A program made the translations under genes and the position numbers. From Saxidomus purpurata (taxonomy: Eukaryota > Mollusca > Bivalvia > Venerida > Veneridae), in NCBI GenBank assembly GCA_022818135.1, contig JAFMSR010000017.1, positions 40,674,058 to 40,738,057 on the forward strand: a DNA stretch of 64,000 nt. Direction: 5' to 3'. A model generated the notes under the pieces. That model searched no databases. It saw only the letters and a program-made list of their open reading frames with translations, and was not told where the DNA came from. Below are positions 23,354-35,695 of the stretch, one piece after another (the first letter of the stretch is position 1; each line of letters starts with the position of its first letter).

Positions 23354-24585
23354 TTTATTTAGTTTTATTGATAAAGAATATCATTTACTGTTCTTATAAA
23401 AAAAGAGAAATATAAATTTCGTTAACAAAAATCCATTCTGTCTGGAAATAAAGTAACTATAAATAGAATTATATTACGCACTCTATTAATGTATCGGTTG
23501 CAAAGCAACACCTGTGTTGGACGTGTTTAAAATGCGGCCCACAGTACGGTCTTATTGTGATCCGTAGAGGTGATGTGCCTTAAGGCGATATTGGCACTCT
23601 TGGTGAGATATCAGGCAAATTTGAACCAAGTGTGCCAATGCATACCTGTCCCGTATAATTACTTTTGTTTTTGCATATGTTGAACATCGGTTTTGCTGAA
23701 AATGGGAAAAGATAAGACAAGTGGATGCAAAACACACATTCCTGCAATACTCATTCTATTTCATAAAAATAAATACCATGGCAGTTGCCCTTCTGAGCCT
23801 TTTCTAATGTCTTACATATTAATTTAGTGTCTAGTTCCATAGTACTGTATGCTTGAATTTTTATTCTGTGCACTTTAGCTAAACTACCCAAAACCAGAAA
23901 ATTACTCATTGATTTGCACTCTGATGCTATACAAAACTTGAACTGCATCTTAGCCTTTCGCCTGTTATGTTATATTTATTAGTTTCACAATGGAGTACTG
24001 TTTATAAGAATGATACATTTAAGCTTTGATGATTAGTAAGAAATTACCCAAAAGAAAATAATTAACGGACTAAAATGTATCTTTATTCTTTTCACTCTCA
24101 ACCACTAGCATTTATCCCTCACAGTGCTTTGATTATACCAGTGTTTTCAGCTTAAGGTCATGGCTACTCACAGGACATTGAAGAATACACAAGCCTTTAA
24201 CTCTTACCCAGCTGTAGTGGCAAGTGGTTCTGCTTTTGGGACCAATGCAGTTGAGGATCGGCATGCGCATGCATGATCTGTATTTATTAGGGGCAGATGG
24301 TAAAGTTGCGGATCTTTGAGGTCTAGTGGTTACTTAGTAAGAGTAGCAGCTTAATGCGGATTAAGGTTTGATCCATAGTTGATCCTCAGTTAGGCAGGAC
24401 ATCTGATGCCATATATGTTTGCCTCACTTGGTCCACCTTGAAATGAATATTAACGGCTCTTTCTGTCCAAATTTAGTGTTTGTATCATGTATGGTGATCC
24501 TAGAGCCAATATCTATATAATACAAGGTTTGAACATTTTCTTTGCAAGTGAGCAATGTGTGAAAGACAGTAGAAATGTAAGATTC
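23354..24585. other. Intergenic DNA and 3' flank of gene C
   Basis: No exon seen. About 24280-24410 is paralogous to the sequence around the 25-bp minisatellite at 5.8-6.4 kb, with GGTTTGATCCATAGTTGATC as the short ancestral form. From about 24530 it matches the gene B 3' flank. Confidence 0.45.
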
Positions 24586-24591
24586 TTTATT
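24586..24591 (-). terminator. Candidate poly(A) signal of gene C
   Basis: AATAAA on the minus strand about 350 nt past the stop at 24940, at the same relative place as in gene B. The implied 3' UTR is conserved between the two copies (for example CAACAATTAACAATT). Confidence 0.5.
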
Positions 24592-24939
24592 TTCAACAAA
24601 AAGAAAAACTAAATCAACAATTAACAATTTATATAGATAACATATGAAATTGTATTTATACATTTTAATGCCAAGTTTTAATAAATTAATCATGCCAAAT
24701 TCAGGTCAACTATTTAAAGGACCCAGTCATGTAATTATGGAATATACAATGTTTCCAATGTTTTAAGAGAATCAGGATTGAATGAGGATACTAAAAGCAG
24801 ATGAAACTTGTAGCTTGAGTAACCACTACCCATCATGCATGTATGTATAACTGTTACAGTAATTTTAATAAACATTGGAGGTTGCACCTGGAAATTGCTT
24901 TGATTTAACAGAGATGGTATTTTCCAGTGTTTTAGAACA

Positions 24940-27900
24940 TCATCTCCTATTGCTTGGTGCCCTTCTCATAGCAGTTGTCACATTTCTTGGAGATTGCTGG
25001 GCATAGGCACCTTGCATTAGGGACATTCGCGGATCTGCGTAAGAAGACTGCCTTCTAGGAGACTGGCCTTGCGTATTGGAAACCCGTCTTTGGTTGTATT
25101 GTCCTCTCCTTGTTGTAGCTCCAGGTTTTCTTTGTAGGTCGTTAGGTTGTTCTAAATGTCTAGCTTCAAGTTCTTTAATTTTTGCCTCTTTTTCTTCTAT
25201 CCATTTCAGTTTGATATCAGCATCTTTCTCCAAGTTATCTAAAGATGTTTTCAGATTGTTATTTTCAATTTCTTTGTCAGCAAGTGTCTTTCTCAGCTTC
25301 TTTATGTTACTCATATCCTGTTGATGCTTCCACAAATCAAAGACCATCTGATCCATCTCCTTCTGCTTTTCTTTTAGCCTATTTTCTAGGTCTTTCTTGT
25401 CGGCCAATAATCTCTCAATACAAGCATTAAGTGGTTGCTTCCTCTCTTTTTCTGGGAAAAGTTCATAGCATTTTCTGATAATCTTTGTGTCATCAGAATT
25501 TTCTAACCTATTGATAAGTTTGTCAGTTTCAGTATTTATCATATCCCAATTTACAAAATCATCTTCCAGGTCTTCAGTGTCATCATTTTCAGATGTGATA
25601 GCAGTAAGTTTGATGAACAATTCCCTCATTTCTTCCATTTGGTTCTGAAAGGCCTCGCTTTGTTCATATGATATTTCAGACCTTGTAACATCATTTTCAT
25701 CATCAGGGATACCTAATTCGTGTTGAAACACCTCATCATCAAATTGAGAGATTTGAGAGCTTCCTCTTCTAACACAGTCATAATAAACTTCACTTGTTGG
25801 GAAGTAGGCATCATTTTCATCCAAGCCCTCATACACAGGGGCATCAACTGCATCATCATTTTCAGCACCTGTTTCAGATCCTTCACTTTGTATTTCAGTT
25901 GTACGTGTAAGTTGACTTTCAATGTCATCATTTGTTGATGTGGTGACTGTAGCAGTTTGACTTTGGATTTCATCAAAACCTTGATCATAGGAGTCTGCTT
26001 CACTTTGGGTTTCATCTTTGCTACAACTTTGTGGACTTCTAAGATTAGATGTTGCAGGCACTGTTTTTCTTTGGGATTCAAATATGCCAATGGGACTCAT
26101 GCATGCATCTTTGTATCTTTTTTCCTGTGGTTCTGAATTAGCATCATTTGTTACGACATTAACTGTTAGATTGTCAGTTCTATCAAATGTGACTTGTTGT
26201 TGATGTTGCTGTTGTTGGATTTGCATGGTAGTGTCAGGGAAGTAATGCTGAGAATTCTTGTCATAGAACCCAGCTGAAACTGATTCCTGTGTTGGTATAA
26301 TTTTGTGTCTGGATGTTCTATGCTGGGGGTTTGGAGTAGAGACTGCCCTGTGGTTAGAGTCCAACTGATCAAATCTGGGGTACTGGTCATTACTGAGATA
26401 TTTTGGCTGTGTCTCGGAGCTCTGGTTTTTTCTCTCCATGCCTGTTTATAAAAGTATTTGCTAGCTTTATATTATTATTTAAATTTTCCATGTTAAGAAA
26501 ATCTTAAAAAGGAAGCATGTCCAGGAGAAAAAGAAATATTATACTTATTAAAGGAAGCAGCTTAAAGGTGGTCAGTTACTTTTAAGCAACATTTTATGAC
26601 AATTTTTACTGTTTGTATATTCTGTTAGAGATTTATTTAATTAACAAAAACACCCATTACATAGAGTTAGATTCCTAATAGAAATTTTACATTTTATTAA
26701 CTTTTATAAAATTTTGTGATTACTCCCCTTTAATATGAAAGTATTTAAAACGTTGTCAGTGAGTATTTCTTTTTTATTTCAATATAATTTCTACTTTTAC
26801 ATTTGAATTGGAAAGATATACAAATATTTTAACATTTTGAACCAAAATGCAAGTTTTAAAATTACATGTAGCTTCTGAATTCATTTATTTCCAATCTATC
26901 TTGGGTGCGCACCCAGGATAGGTAAAGGGAGGTAATAATAATTTTCCAAACTTGAATTCCTAATGAAATCCATGTAAATATATAATTTCTCAAATATAAT
27001 AATATGTCTTATATTTATATCTTTCCATAGGCAAAGTATGTGTATCAAATTTTTACTTAAGATAAAATAACTGTATCTTGGTTGTGCAACCAGGATAGGG
27101 AAATCAAAACTAAAAAATACCTCCAGTGAAAATCTTACTTGAATTAAGCGCTAAGTGAACATAAATTAGTGTAAATGATCAAATGTTAAAATTTCAAACA
27201 AATCTGTTACATGGCCAAAATCTGATTATACACCTTTAACTTTATTGATTTAGTTAAAAAGATTAAGTTACTGGTCATTAAACAGAATGCAGAATGAAGT
27301 CATTAAATGATAGTACGACAAACTTTCTTTACTGCTTTTTAATTAATTGCTTAGTGATAGAACTGACCAAAAATCTACATTCTTTTATTTATCAAATAAG
27401 TAGTGACCAGATTCTAACCTTGCTGACTTCTTTGAAGTTTTCTGTTATGCTGTTCTTCTAGTTCCTTTGCCAGCCATTCAAAATTTTCTTTTAGAATCCA
27501 TACAAAGTTTTCAAATGCTTTTGGTCCTCTCTTTTCCAGTAGTTCAAGCATTTTGTATGCTCTGTCCCTAGGTGTTCCTTCAGCCTATTCATATACATTG
27601 GTAAATAAAAAAATGACTGTAATTAATGTAAAAGACAATGGACAAAACACTAATTGTAGCTATATTGGTTCTGTTTTTGCATTTTTATAAGTTGAAAAGT
27701 TGCATTTTAATGTTGAAATATCATAAACAAGGACAAAAAATATGAAGTACAAACTTTCAATAATTTTCAGTTTGTATTAGTATTTTAGTTCATTATTATA
27801 AGTATTATTATTTTTATTATTGTTATTCATTCATTCATTCATTCATTCATTCAATTGTCTGTTGTATAAATGTTATTTCTTTTCAGAAGGCCACATTGTA

Positions 27901-28597
27901 AATAAGTCAAATGTTTTGTACATTTACTTAATGTGTTCACCTTCTATAAGTAAAGATTTTATTATCATTATTATTTTTATTTTTATAAGTTCTATTTTTA
28001 TAATGTTATTTCCATATAAAAATAAAGACAATGTCATCTGTTATTTTCATTTTGTTTTTTATTCATTCTCAGCATAACTTTTATTTCAGTATAATTAATT
28101 TTACTGTCACATTTATTGATTTTTATGTTTAACTTAATTGTTACTAGTTTCAGGTGAAAATGACATAGAAGTGAATATGGCAACTATCATTATAATGATT
28201 AATTTAATCTATTGCAAATTCACACTCATTAATGAAAACCTTAAGATATGATATGTAAAAGGGATTTTGTTAAATTATACTTTAATTGTTGACTTTTCTA
28301 AAATAACTTATTGTAGTGAAAATACTTAATGTTGTAGAATAATTTTGTAGTTTAAAATTGAAATTTTATTAGAACAACATATATCCGCACAAAGAATTAC
28401 AGCATCAAATTTTATATGACTACAAAAATGTAGTTACAGAATGAAAGGGAAATTTAAGTTACCTTAATGATGTCGAGCATTCCATTTGTAAAGATTTTAT
28501 CCCTCCGCAAAGCCGCATAGAAGTCCTCATCCAGGATCAGCTCATCAGCTATCTTGATATGCAGACTCCGTAGGGTTGACTTCTGCCTTTTATCCAT
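24940..28597 (-). CDS. Gene C: complete CARD-coiled-coil protein, 600 aa, three coding exons
   Basis: Exons 28597-28463 (135 nt), 27584-27419 (166 nt) and 26441-24940 (1502 nt) join in frame to 601 codons including the stop. All junctions are GT-AG, and an in-frame TAA lies three codons before the ATG. Residues 1-100 form a CARD (MDKRQKSTLRSLH to LELLEKRGPKAFENFVW). About 105-360 is a low-complexity, Gln/Ser-rich then acidic linker (QIQQQQHQQQ; repeated Asp/Glu). About 360-535 is predicted coiled coil (EEMRELFIKL, then ADKKDLENRLKEKQKEM and NLKTSLDNLEKDADIKL). The last 65 residues are basic and Arg-rich (TTRRGQYNQRR to RRAPSNRR). CARD plus coiled coil is the layout of CARD9/CARD11-type adaptors, where CARD contact nucleates filaments and the coiled coil oligomerises. 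A similar innate-immune or death-signalling role is inference. No kinase, caspase or NACHT domain is seen. Confidence 0.88.
26896..27100. promoter_or_regulatory. Two related palindromes in intron 2 of gene C
   Basis: TGGGTGCGCACCCA (26902-26915) and TGGTTGTGCAACCA (27079-27092) each follow ATCT and are each followed by GGATAGG. Their six-base arms differ at one position, and the opposite arm carries the matching change, so pairing is kept. They could be protein-binding sites or a short RNA hairpin. Function unknown. Confidence 0.4.
27826..27853. repeat. (CATT)n microsatellite
   Basis: About seven uninterrupted CATT units in intron 1 of gene C. Confidence 0.8.
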
Positions 28598-29640
28598 TCT
28601 GATTTACTATAAAATACAATGTTTTCTTGTTCAAAATCTACAAAGTACAGCTTTTGTCTCTGGTCCAGGTGTTGTTTCTGCTCATGTCTGTGTGAAAGAT
28701 TGATCTTCTTGTATTAATTCTGAGATATAAAAGTAATCTTACATAATCTGAATTATCCCCTAAAATTTCCCTTCCATCACTTTCCTAGCTTGTGTTCTTT
28801 TACCTTAGTTCTATGGCCTGAAATAGCTAATCATTCCTTTAATCCTGCACTACTCATTTATATATAATTCACATCTATTTACAAATCCTTCACAGTAGCT
28901 AGGCATGGGCTATGTCATCCAGGTCTTTAATATTATCTATACTAAGTGCATACCCTTATCTGTATCGACCCAATATTTGTCTTGCCTTTAGAATTTATTT
29001 GCATATGTCTAAAGATACTTTAAAACAGTAGCTCATATCACATTAGAAACCTATTTTTTCCCCCAAAATTTGAGCTTCCTTAAAACTTAATCTAGTCTAA
29101 ACAAACTTCTGTCTGCCAAATGTTTATTAAAGCTTAAGTAATTAAGATTACTTTAAACCTTTTGTTCTCATTAAAAAAAAACACAACAATATGGCTGATG
29201 AAAATTATTGAAATATTGTTGGTTTTTCAGTCCCATTTGTGTTTAGTCAGTGTTCGTATTGAAAAATGACTGTATTTAGTGTTACATCTGTAAGTTATTT
29301 AAGTAAGCCTTTTGGTTTAACTTGTTTGTATCCTTATGTAAAAAGTTGTGTATGAAATTTTCTGGAATGGTAAAAATCATGTCCAAATTTTAAGAGAAAT
29401 TTGGACGAAAAACCAGTAATTAGTTTCATTTTACATAGAACAATCATAACTAAATGTGTCACCTCAGAACAAGACAAGATAATTCTGATGTCATCACTTT
29501 GGTTCCATTCCAACTTAGTAAACAAACCATGAGTAAGAGTATTGTGCCAAATTTGATTACAAATAAAAAAACAAAAGAACATCGATAGAAGACAAAAAAT
29601 TAACAAGAAGTTAATATACAGTGTGGGCAGATTGTTTTGT
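28598..29640 (-). promoter_or_regulatory. 5' flank of gene C, conserved with genes A and B
   Basis: Shares long blocks with the gene B flank at 14.9-15.4 kb and shorter ones with gene A. A minus-strand TATATATAA run lies near 28860, about 260 nt from the ATG, with a counterpart near 2410 in gene A. It is a reasonable promoter candidate but nothing proves a start site. Confidence 0.4.
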
Positions 29641-30035
29641 AAAACCGGGTCTTTAATGTTTGTTATAAAGCTGACCTACGTGTAAACCTTATGTTCAGGT
29701 GACAGCCATATTGTCTCAAAAGATGAAAAGATCTTTAGTAATCTTGCCTATCTACATATATCTGTTACAGATAGCAGGTTTCAAGACTGATACATGTAGA
29801 TTACACTGCATGTATTAGTCAAATTTGGAACATGAACATGCAGCATGCCAAAAACTGTATAAAAGTCAAGGCCAGTTGATGGCAGTTCAATTATTGTCAT
29901 ATATTTCTTATTGTCTATATTAATTGGGCCAAAGTTTTTGTCTGCAAATGGTTTCATGAATAATACAAATTCAAAACAAATAAGATTAAGTTTCTAATAT
30001 AAAGCTTTTAGTCAGAAGTTTTCTAAGGTAAACTG

Positions 30036-31487
30036 ACTTAAACCTTGAGTATAACCTCACTATCAACTTTTCAAAACTGGCTTACTCCTGAAGAATGACG
30101 TCACTATCAACTTGTCAAAACTGACTTACTCCTTAAGAATGACGTCACTATCAACTTGTCAAAACTCACTTATACCTTGAACATGAGGTTAATATCAAAT
30201 TATCCAAACTGACTTACTCCTGAAGAATGACGTCACTATCAACTTGTCAAAACTGACTTACTCCTGAAGAATGACGTCACTATCAACTTATACAAACTGA
30301 CTTACTCCTTAAGAATGACGTAACTATCAACTTGTCAAAACTGACTTATACCTTGAACATGAGGTTAATATCAAATTATCCAAACTGACTTTTACCTTGA
30401 ACATGATGTCACTATCAACTTGTCCAAACTGACTTACACCTTGAGCATGACATCACTTTCAACTTATCCAAACTGACTTATACCTTGAACATGAGGTTAA
30501 TATCAAATTATCCGACCTGACTTTTACCTTGAACATGACGTCACTATCAACTTGTCCAAACTGACTTAAACAAAAACATCACTACCAACTTGTCCAAACT
30601 GACTGACACCTTGAGCATGACGTCACTATCAACTTGTCCAAACTGACTGACACCTTGAGCATGACGTCACTATCAACTTGTCCAAACTGACTTACACCTT
30701 GTGCATGACGTCACTATCAACTTGTCCAAACCGACTTACACCTTGTGCATGACGTCACTATCAACTTGTCCAAACTGACTGACACCTTGTGCATGACGTC
30801 ACTACCAACTTGTCCAAACTGACTTATACCTTGAGCACCACGTCACAACCATCTTATCCGAACTGACTGACACCTTGAGCACGATGTCATTATCAACTTA
30901 TCCAAACTGACTTACACCTTGAACATGAGGTTAATATCAAATTATGCAAACTGACTTTTACCTTGAACATGAGGTTAGTATCCACTTATCCAAACTGACT
31001 TACACCTTGAGCATGACGTCACTATCAACTTATCCAAACTGACTGAAACCTTGAGCATGACGTCACTATCAACTTGTCCAAACTGACTTACACCTTGTGC
31101 ATGACATCACTATCAACTTATCCAAACTGACTTACATCTTGAACATGACCTCACTATCAACTTATCCAAACTGACTTACATCTTGAACATGACATCACTA
31201 TCAACTTATCCAAACTGACTTACACCTTGTGCATGACATCACTATCTACTTGTCCAAACTGACTGAAACCTTAAGCATGACGTCACTATCAACTTATCCA
31301 AACTGACTGAAACCTTGTGCATGACATCACTATCTACTTATCCAAACTGACTGAAACCTTGAGAATGACGTCACTATCAACTTATCCAAACTGACTTACA
31401 TCTTGAACATGACCTCACTATCAACTTATCCAAACTGACTTACACCTTGAGAATGATGTCACTATTAACTTATCCAACCTGACTTAT
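30036..31487. repeat. 44-bp minisatellite carrying TGACGTCA sites
   Basis: About 33 units built on GACTTACACCTTGAGCATGA, then CGTCACTATCAACTTGTCC, then AAACT. About 14 units carry the perfect octamer TGACGTCA, the cAMP-response-element palindrome; others have TGACATCA, TGATGTCA, TGACCTCA or an ATGAGGTTAATATCAAATTA variant. Variant units recur in blocks, as expected of unequal exchange. The array sits 1.4-2.9 kb upstream of the gene C ATG. Confidence 0.9.
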
Positions 31488-32285
31488 CTGAATCCACAAT
31501 TTCAGTTACAACAAAATTGCATTTTGTTAGATTTCCATGATTGTGTTCACTTTAGTAAAAAGAAAAGTTGCACATCTGTTGATATGTTTAAAAATGTCGA
31601 ACTCACTCAAGATGCTGTTTTAAAGAATGTTACATAGTATGTTACTGTGTTTCAAGCAAGAACAAATTTTAATGATGAAATATTAATTTGAAAGAAATTC
31701 AAATGAGATCATTAGTGAAAATAGCCCCACCTTAAATTACATTTAGTTACCTTTTATCCAAAGTCGTTATTAATCAAAATAAGTAAGTAATGGTGCTGTT
31801 ACATTTTGATACCATATCACTTAAAGTGGCACTGTGGACTGCCATTATCCCAATTTGTGTAATGTATGATTTAATGTTTTACAAGTATTACACTGTGTGA
31901 ATTGTTATATTGAATATTAATCTTATTGTTCTATAAACCTAATAAACTTGGTCAGGACATTTTAATCTGTTGTTAATCTGCTTGCATGGTGGGAATGGCA
32001 TTCAGCACCTTCTTTAAAGGGTTGTTATTTATGAGTCTGGTGAAATACTGGTATTTCGGCCAGTCTAAACCTATTTGGTCACAGTACTTGATATTTTCAA
32101 TGGGCTAGTGCCAAAACTGTCTGTAAGTGTATATAAATACATTAAAGTCCATGGATCACTTTGAATTTACTGATATAGCAAAATTATTTGTCAATTTACT
32201 TCTAGGACTTAAATAGTGTTGATGAACATGGTGGCTATTATCATTATGCAGTTTTGAAGCCGTATATTAGGCAGAGTTATGCATC
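31488..32285. other. Intergenic DNA, nothing recognised
   Basis: AT-rich sequence without a supported exon or repeat match. Confidence 0.35.
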
Positions 32286-32289
32286 GGGA

Positions 32290-32975
32290 CACAGAAGGAC
32301 AGTACAAAAAGAAGACAGAACTAGAAAATATTCTGTATGAAAAGGACATCTAAATCTGCGGCATTCAAGATGTGCCTTACCAAGGCAAAATCTTTCAAGG
32401 TTACAATAGAGGCTATCTGTGCCTCCATTTTGACTGGTTAGAAAGAGCAAAAGGAGGAATTCTTATTTAAGTATTGGTGCAATTAAACCAGAAGGTACAT
32501 GGATGAATCTGGATATCAGGGTTTCAGCCTTAGACTGAGGGACAATGTGATGGATGTTGTCAACGGTACTTCCAAATTGACAAACCTCAGTTCTTTGATT
32601 CCATCTATGTTAAGGACACCAACTTTCTTCTCATAGGTGATTTTAACAGCCACTTTCATTGAATTTTGGTTATGACAGCATACATAAACATGGAAAAGAG
32701 GTTATAGCCTAGCAAACTGATGCTGATGAACAACCTGATGGTCAACCAACAATTCTTGCAAGATGCTTGAATTCTACTCAATCTTCTCATGACCTTGGAT
32801 TGTTGCACAGAAGACACACATAGTCATGTCACAAGGGAAGTAGCTAGGTTAACAACTTGGAGGCAGTGATCATGACTCTGGTTACCTCACCATGCTGTAC
32901 AAACCTGATAAGTGCTAAGCTGCGTCGCAGGAGCTATAAAAAAGTCAAAGGAGTTCATGCAAGGAAGTTATTGTG
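32290..32975 (+). pseudogene. LINE endonuclease-domain relic
   Basis: Broken plus-strand frames read ELENILYEKDI, ICGIQDVPYQGK, LERAKGGIL, then FLLIGDFNSHFH, GYDSIHKHGKEV and ADEQPDGQPTILA. IGDFNSH is the APE-type endonuclease signature of non-LTR retrotransposons. Several frameshifts and stops are present and no RT domain follows, so this is an old fragment. Confidence 0.65.
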
Positions 32976-34390
32976 AATCAACGTGTATACATTGTATTTT
33001 CATTTTAATTCCATCCTTTCAAAATGTTTTATTTCTTTCCACAGTCATTGACATTTAAGTTGAGTTTCTGTTTCATATGGACACAACTTTGTAGTTTTCA
33101 AATGGTTTATCACCATTATCTAATAAGACACCTTGTGAACTTGTGGTGCCCAAATTGTAATGGTGAAAAGAAACCTTGAAGATGGTCGTTGTTTTGTGGA
33201 CACCCTTTTTCGCGTACACACCAGAGGGAGCCTTTCTGTTAGCAGGTTGATTATCTTTCTACCCTCTTTGGAGTATGAGAAAAATGTCACAATGGAAGGC
33301 AGCCTTTAAAAACTCCATCTGCCTACCCCTTTCATCTGTTTCCTTGAAACAAAAACAAAAGAATAGCAATGCCATCTTAATATCTCAGTTCGAACCAGTG
33401 TTGTAACAAAAAAGCCCGCGTTTTTTTTTTTCCAATTTTCTTTTTCCCATGTCATGTCAATCAAGCCATGGGTATGAGAACAACTGTTACATTGCCTGGT
33501 ACATTTGTCCTAAATCAAACATGTCAGTATGTATTTTTGTGCAAGTATCTAACCATATACTGATTGGCTGATATTTTTAAGTATTAGTAATAAGATAACT
33601 TGGTCAAGGGTAAGACATAAAAGATACTTTTGTAATATATTGCCTATCTATTGATCATTGGCTGCCTTAATAATCTCAAAATGTCTATATAGATAAGTTG
33701 ATCTACCAATTAAGGTTAAGGGTGTACTTGTTTAACAGTTTATCTTTTACCAAGATCACTGAGTTTGAATTGGAACTGATAATAACTGTTGTTTATCGCC
33801 AGATTATTTGCAGTTCAATTTAAGATCTCTTAACTAAAGGCATTCAAATTCACAATTAAATCCAATATGAAACAAGGAATTTCAACGTGTTGAATATACT
33901 TCAATAGAAATTTGAATGAAAAAGTTTATATGCCTGAAGAGTATGAAGTATATATGTCAGTTTATGATTTTGTTGGCGCTACTTAAATGAATATTTGGTT
34001 CTGAGGTAGTAAAAGAAATATGATCAACTTTCAAACTGAGAATTTCAAAGTGCTTTGACGAATAGCTGATAAGCCTATTGGCTTTGAAAAATTGAAGTAT
34101 GTATTCTCACAGAAGATCATCTTCAGTTGGTATATTAGACAGAGTTGCTCAGGCCAGATCAGCTTATCCATCTTTACCTAGGTTTTGGATACCCCTGCCA
34201 ACACTCTGAACAGAGCTGCACACTTTATATAGGATATCCTCTAAAGTTTTTTCAACCTGTTCTCTAGTTCTTATAATAGATTTGGCAGTAGAATAGAAAA
34301 TGTTTTTTCTGCATTGTTACATTGCTGTTTATTTGTCATTCATCTAGTCTACTTTAGGGCATCTCTTATGCTCATAATTGTTATTATTGA
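32976..34390. other. Intergenic DNA, nothing recognised
   Basis: No exon or repeat call could be supported. It lies between the LINE relic and a CCATC-rich repeat. Confidence 0.35.
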
Positions 34391-34394
34391 TCCC

Positions 34395-34680
34395 CAGCTG
34401 ATTGAAGATCATTTGGGACTATACGTTTACTCTGTTCTATCCATCTCTCCATTTGACTGTACCCCCATTCATCTATCCATCCATCAGTCCATCCATCAGT
34501 CTTTCCATCTGTCAATTTGTCGTCTTTAACTTGTCTACTCTACATAGCCAAAACCCTTGGTTGAATTTTCATCAAACTTGGTGGGAAGCATCAGTATGAA
34601 GTCTGGTTGTGCATATTGCTAAAAGTCAAGGTCACATTGGCCTGAAACTTTAAAATATTGTCTTCTCTTTATCTGTTTGC
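34395..34680. repeat. Fragment of a tandem-monomer element
   Basis: A (CCATCCATCAGT)n-rich tract is followed by TTGAATTTTCATCAAACTTG and AAAGTCAAGGTCACATTGG, phrases like those of the monomers in the Helitron-like families. Neither terminus is clear. Confidence 0.4.
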
Positions 34681-34924
34681 CTTTTGTCAGAACTGTTGAT
34701 TCATTGCAAAATTTGAGCCTTTACTTGGTTACTTCTTGCTTGCTTGGTATTCTTACAAGCTCTTTGCCCGAGTTTGAAGTGTAAATCAGTTGGTCAGTAC
34801 TCACTTCTACCCCTTACTTAATTACTGCAATCAGATGCTGTTATCATTGCTTGAATTCTTTAACATATATATCAGAGGCATATGATTTAGCTTACTTTAA
34901 AGTTAACATAAATTTTAAATTGAA

Positions 34925-34995
34925 CAACAACACGTTTTTACAACATTTTAACTATTTTTTCATCAACTTAAAGGCAATAGCCTTCATCAGGATAA
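34925..34995 (-). other. Decayed hammerhead-like fragment
   Basis: On the minus strand CCTGATGAAGGCTATTGCC gives a CTGATGA core and a perfect AAGGC/GCCTT stem II, but the expected GAAAC is replaced by TAAGT. The downstream end ACGTGTTGTTG matches the end of the candidate at 50462-50536. Likely a dead relative of it. Confidence 0.35.
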
Positions 34996-35695
34996 CAATT
35001 ATAAATTGTAAACAGTTATAAACAACATAAAAAACAACATATAATGATGAAACATCATATTTAGTAAGAACACAATCACATCAGATTGAGCATAAATTAT
35101 TGTATGGAATATATCAGACATATGGTAGCATTATGTTTTGCAATAACAACATATGAATATCAGAAGATAGTATAATAAAAACATAAAAAATATCAGAAGA
35201 TGATATAATAACAACATATAGATATCAGAAGAAGTTAGGCCAACATTTGAGGAAGATCTTCTTTTGTTTTGCTTTAAATATATTATTTGTAAACTCCTTT
35301 TTGTTAAAAAGAATATGACAGCATAGCATTTACAAGCCTTCCTGAAAGATTCAAGTGTTTAACATCTAACAATCAAACTAATCAATTTGTTAGACCGAAT
35401 AAATACTTGCTGCACCAGAACAAAATTGCAATCTACAAGGATATTTACATCGTAAATTTTTTTATTCTTCTTGTCAGTTTTTTATTCTTCAGATACAAAT
35501 TACAAACCAATTGGATTAATCCTTGTATTAATTGTTGTATAAAAGCAAGAGGGTACAACTGGTACAGAATATTTACATATAATGAGTTTTACCCACTTTG
35601 GGCTGAATGCAATCCAGAAGTATATCAGTAAGTAGATTTCTTGTTAATAAGTTCTCAATTCAATGAGGTAGTGGTGTTCTTGAGAAATCAAAATG
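34996..35695. other. Intergenic DNA and 3' flank of gene D
   Basis: From about 35290 this matches 41815-42085 plus 43960-44000 downstream of gene E (CTGCACCAGAACAAAATTGC, CCCACTTTGGGCTGAATGCA). It is the empty site for the LINE inserted there. A minus-strand AATAAA at 35461-35466 may serve gene D. Confidence 0.5.

Noticed and set aside
30036..31487. CRISPR-like array
   Set aside because: Units are contiguous 44-bp tandem repeats without unique spacers, in a eukaryotic genome. It is a minisatellite.
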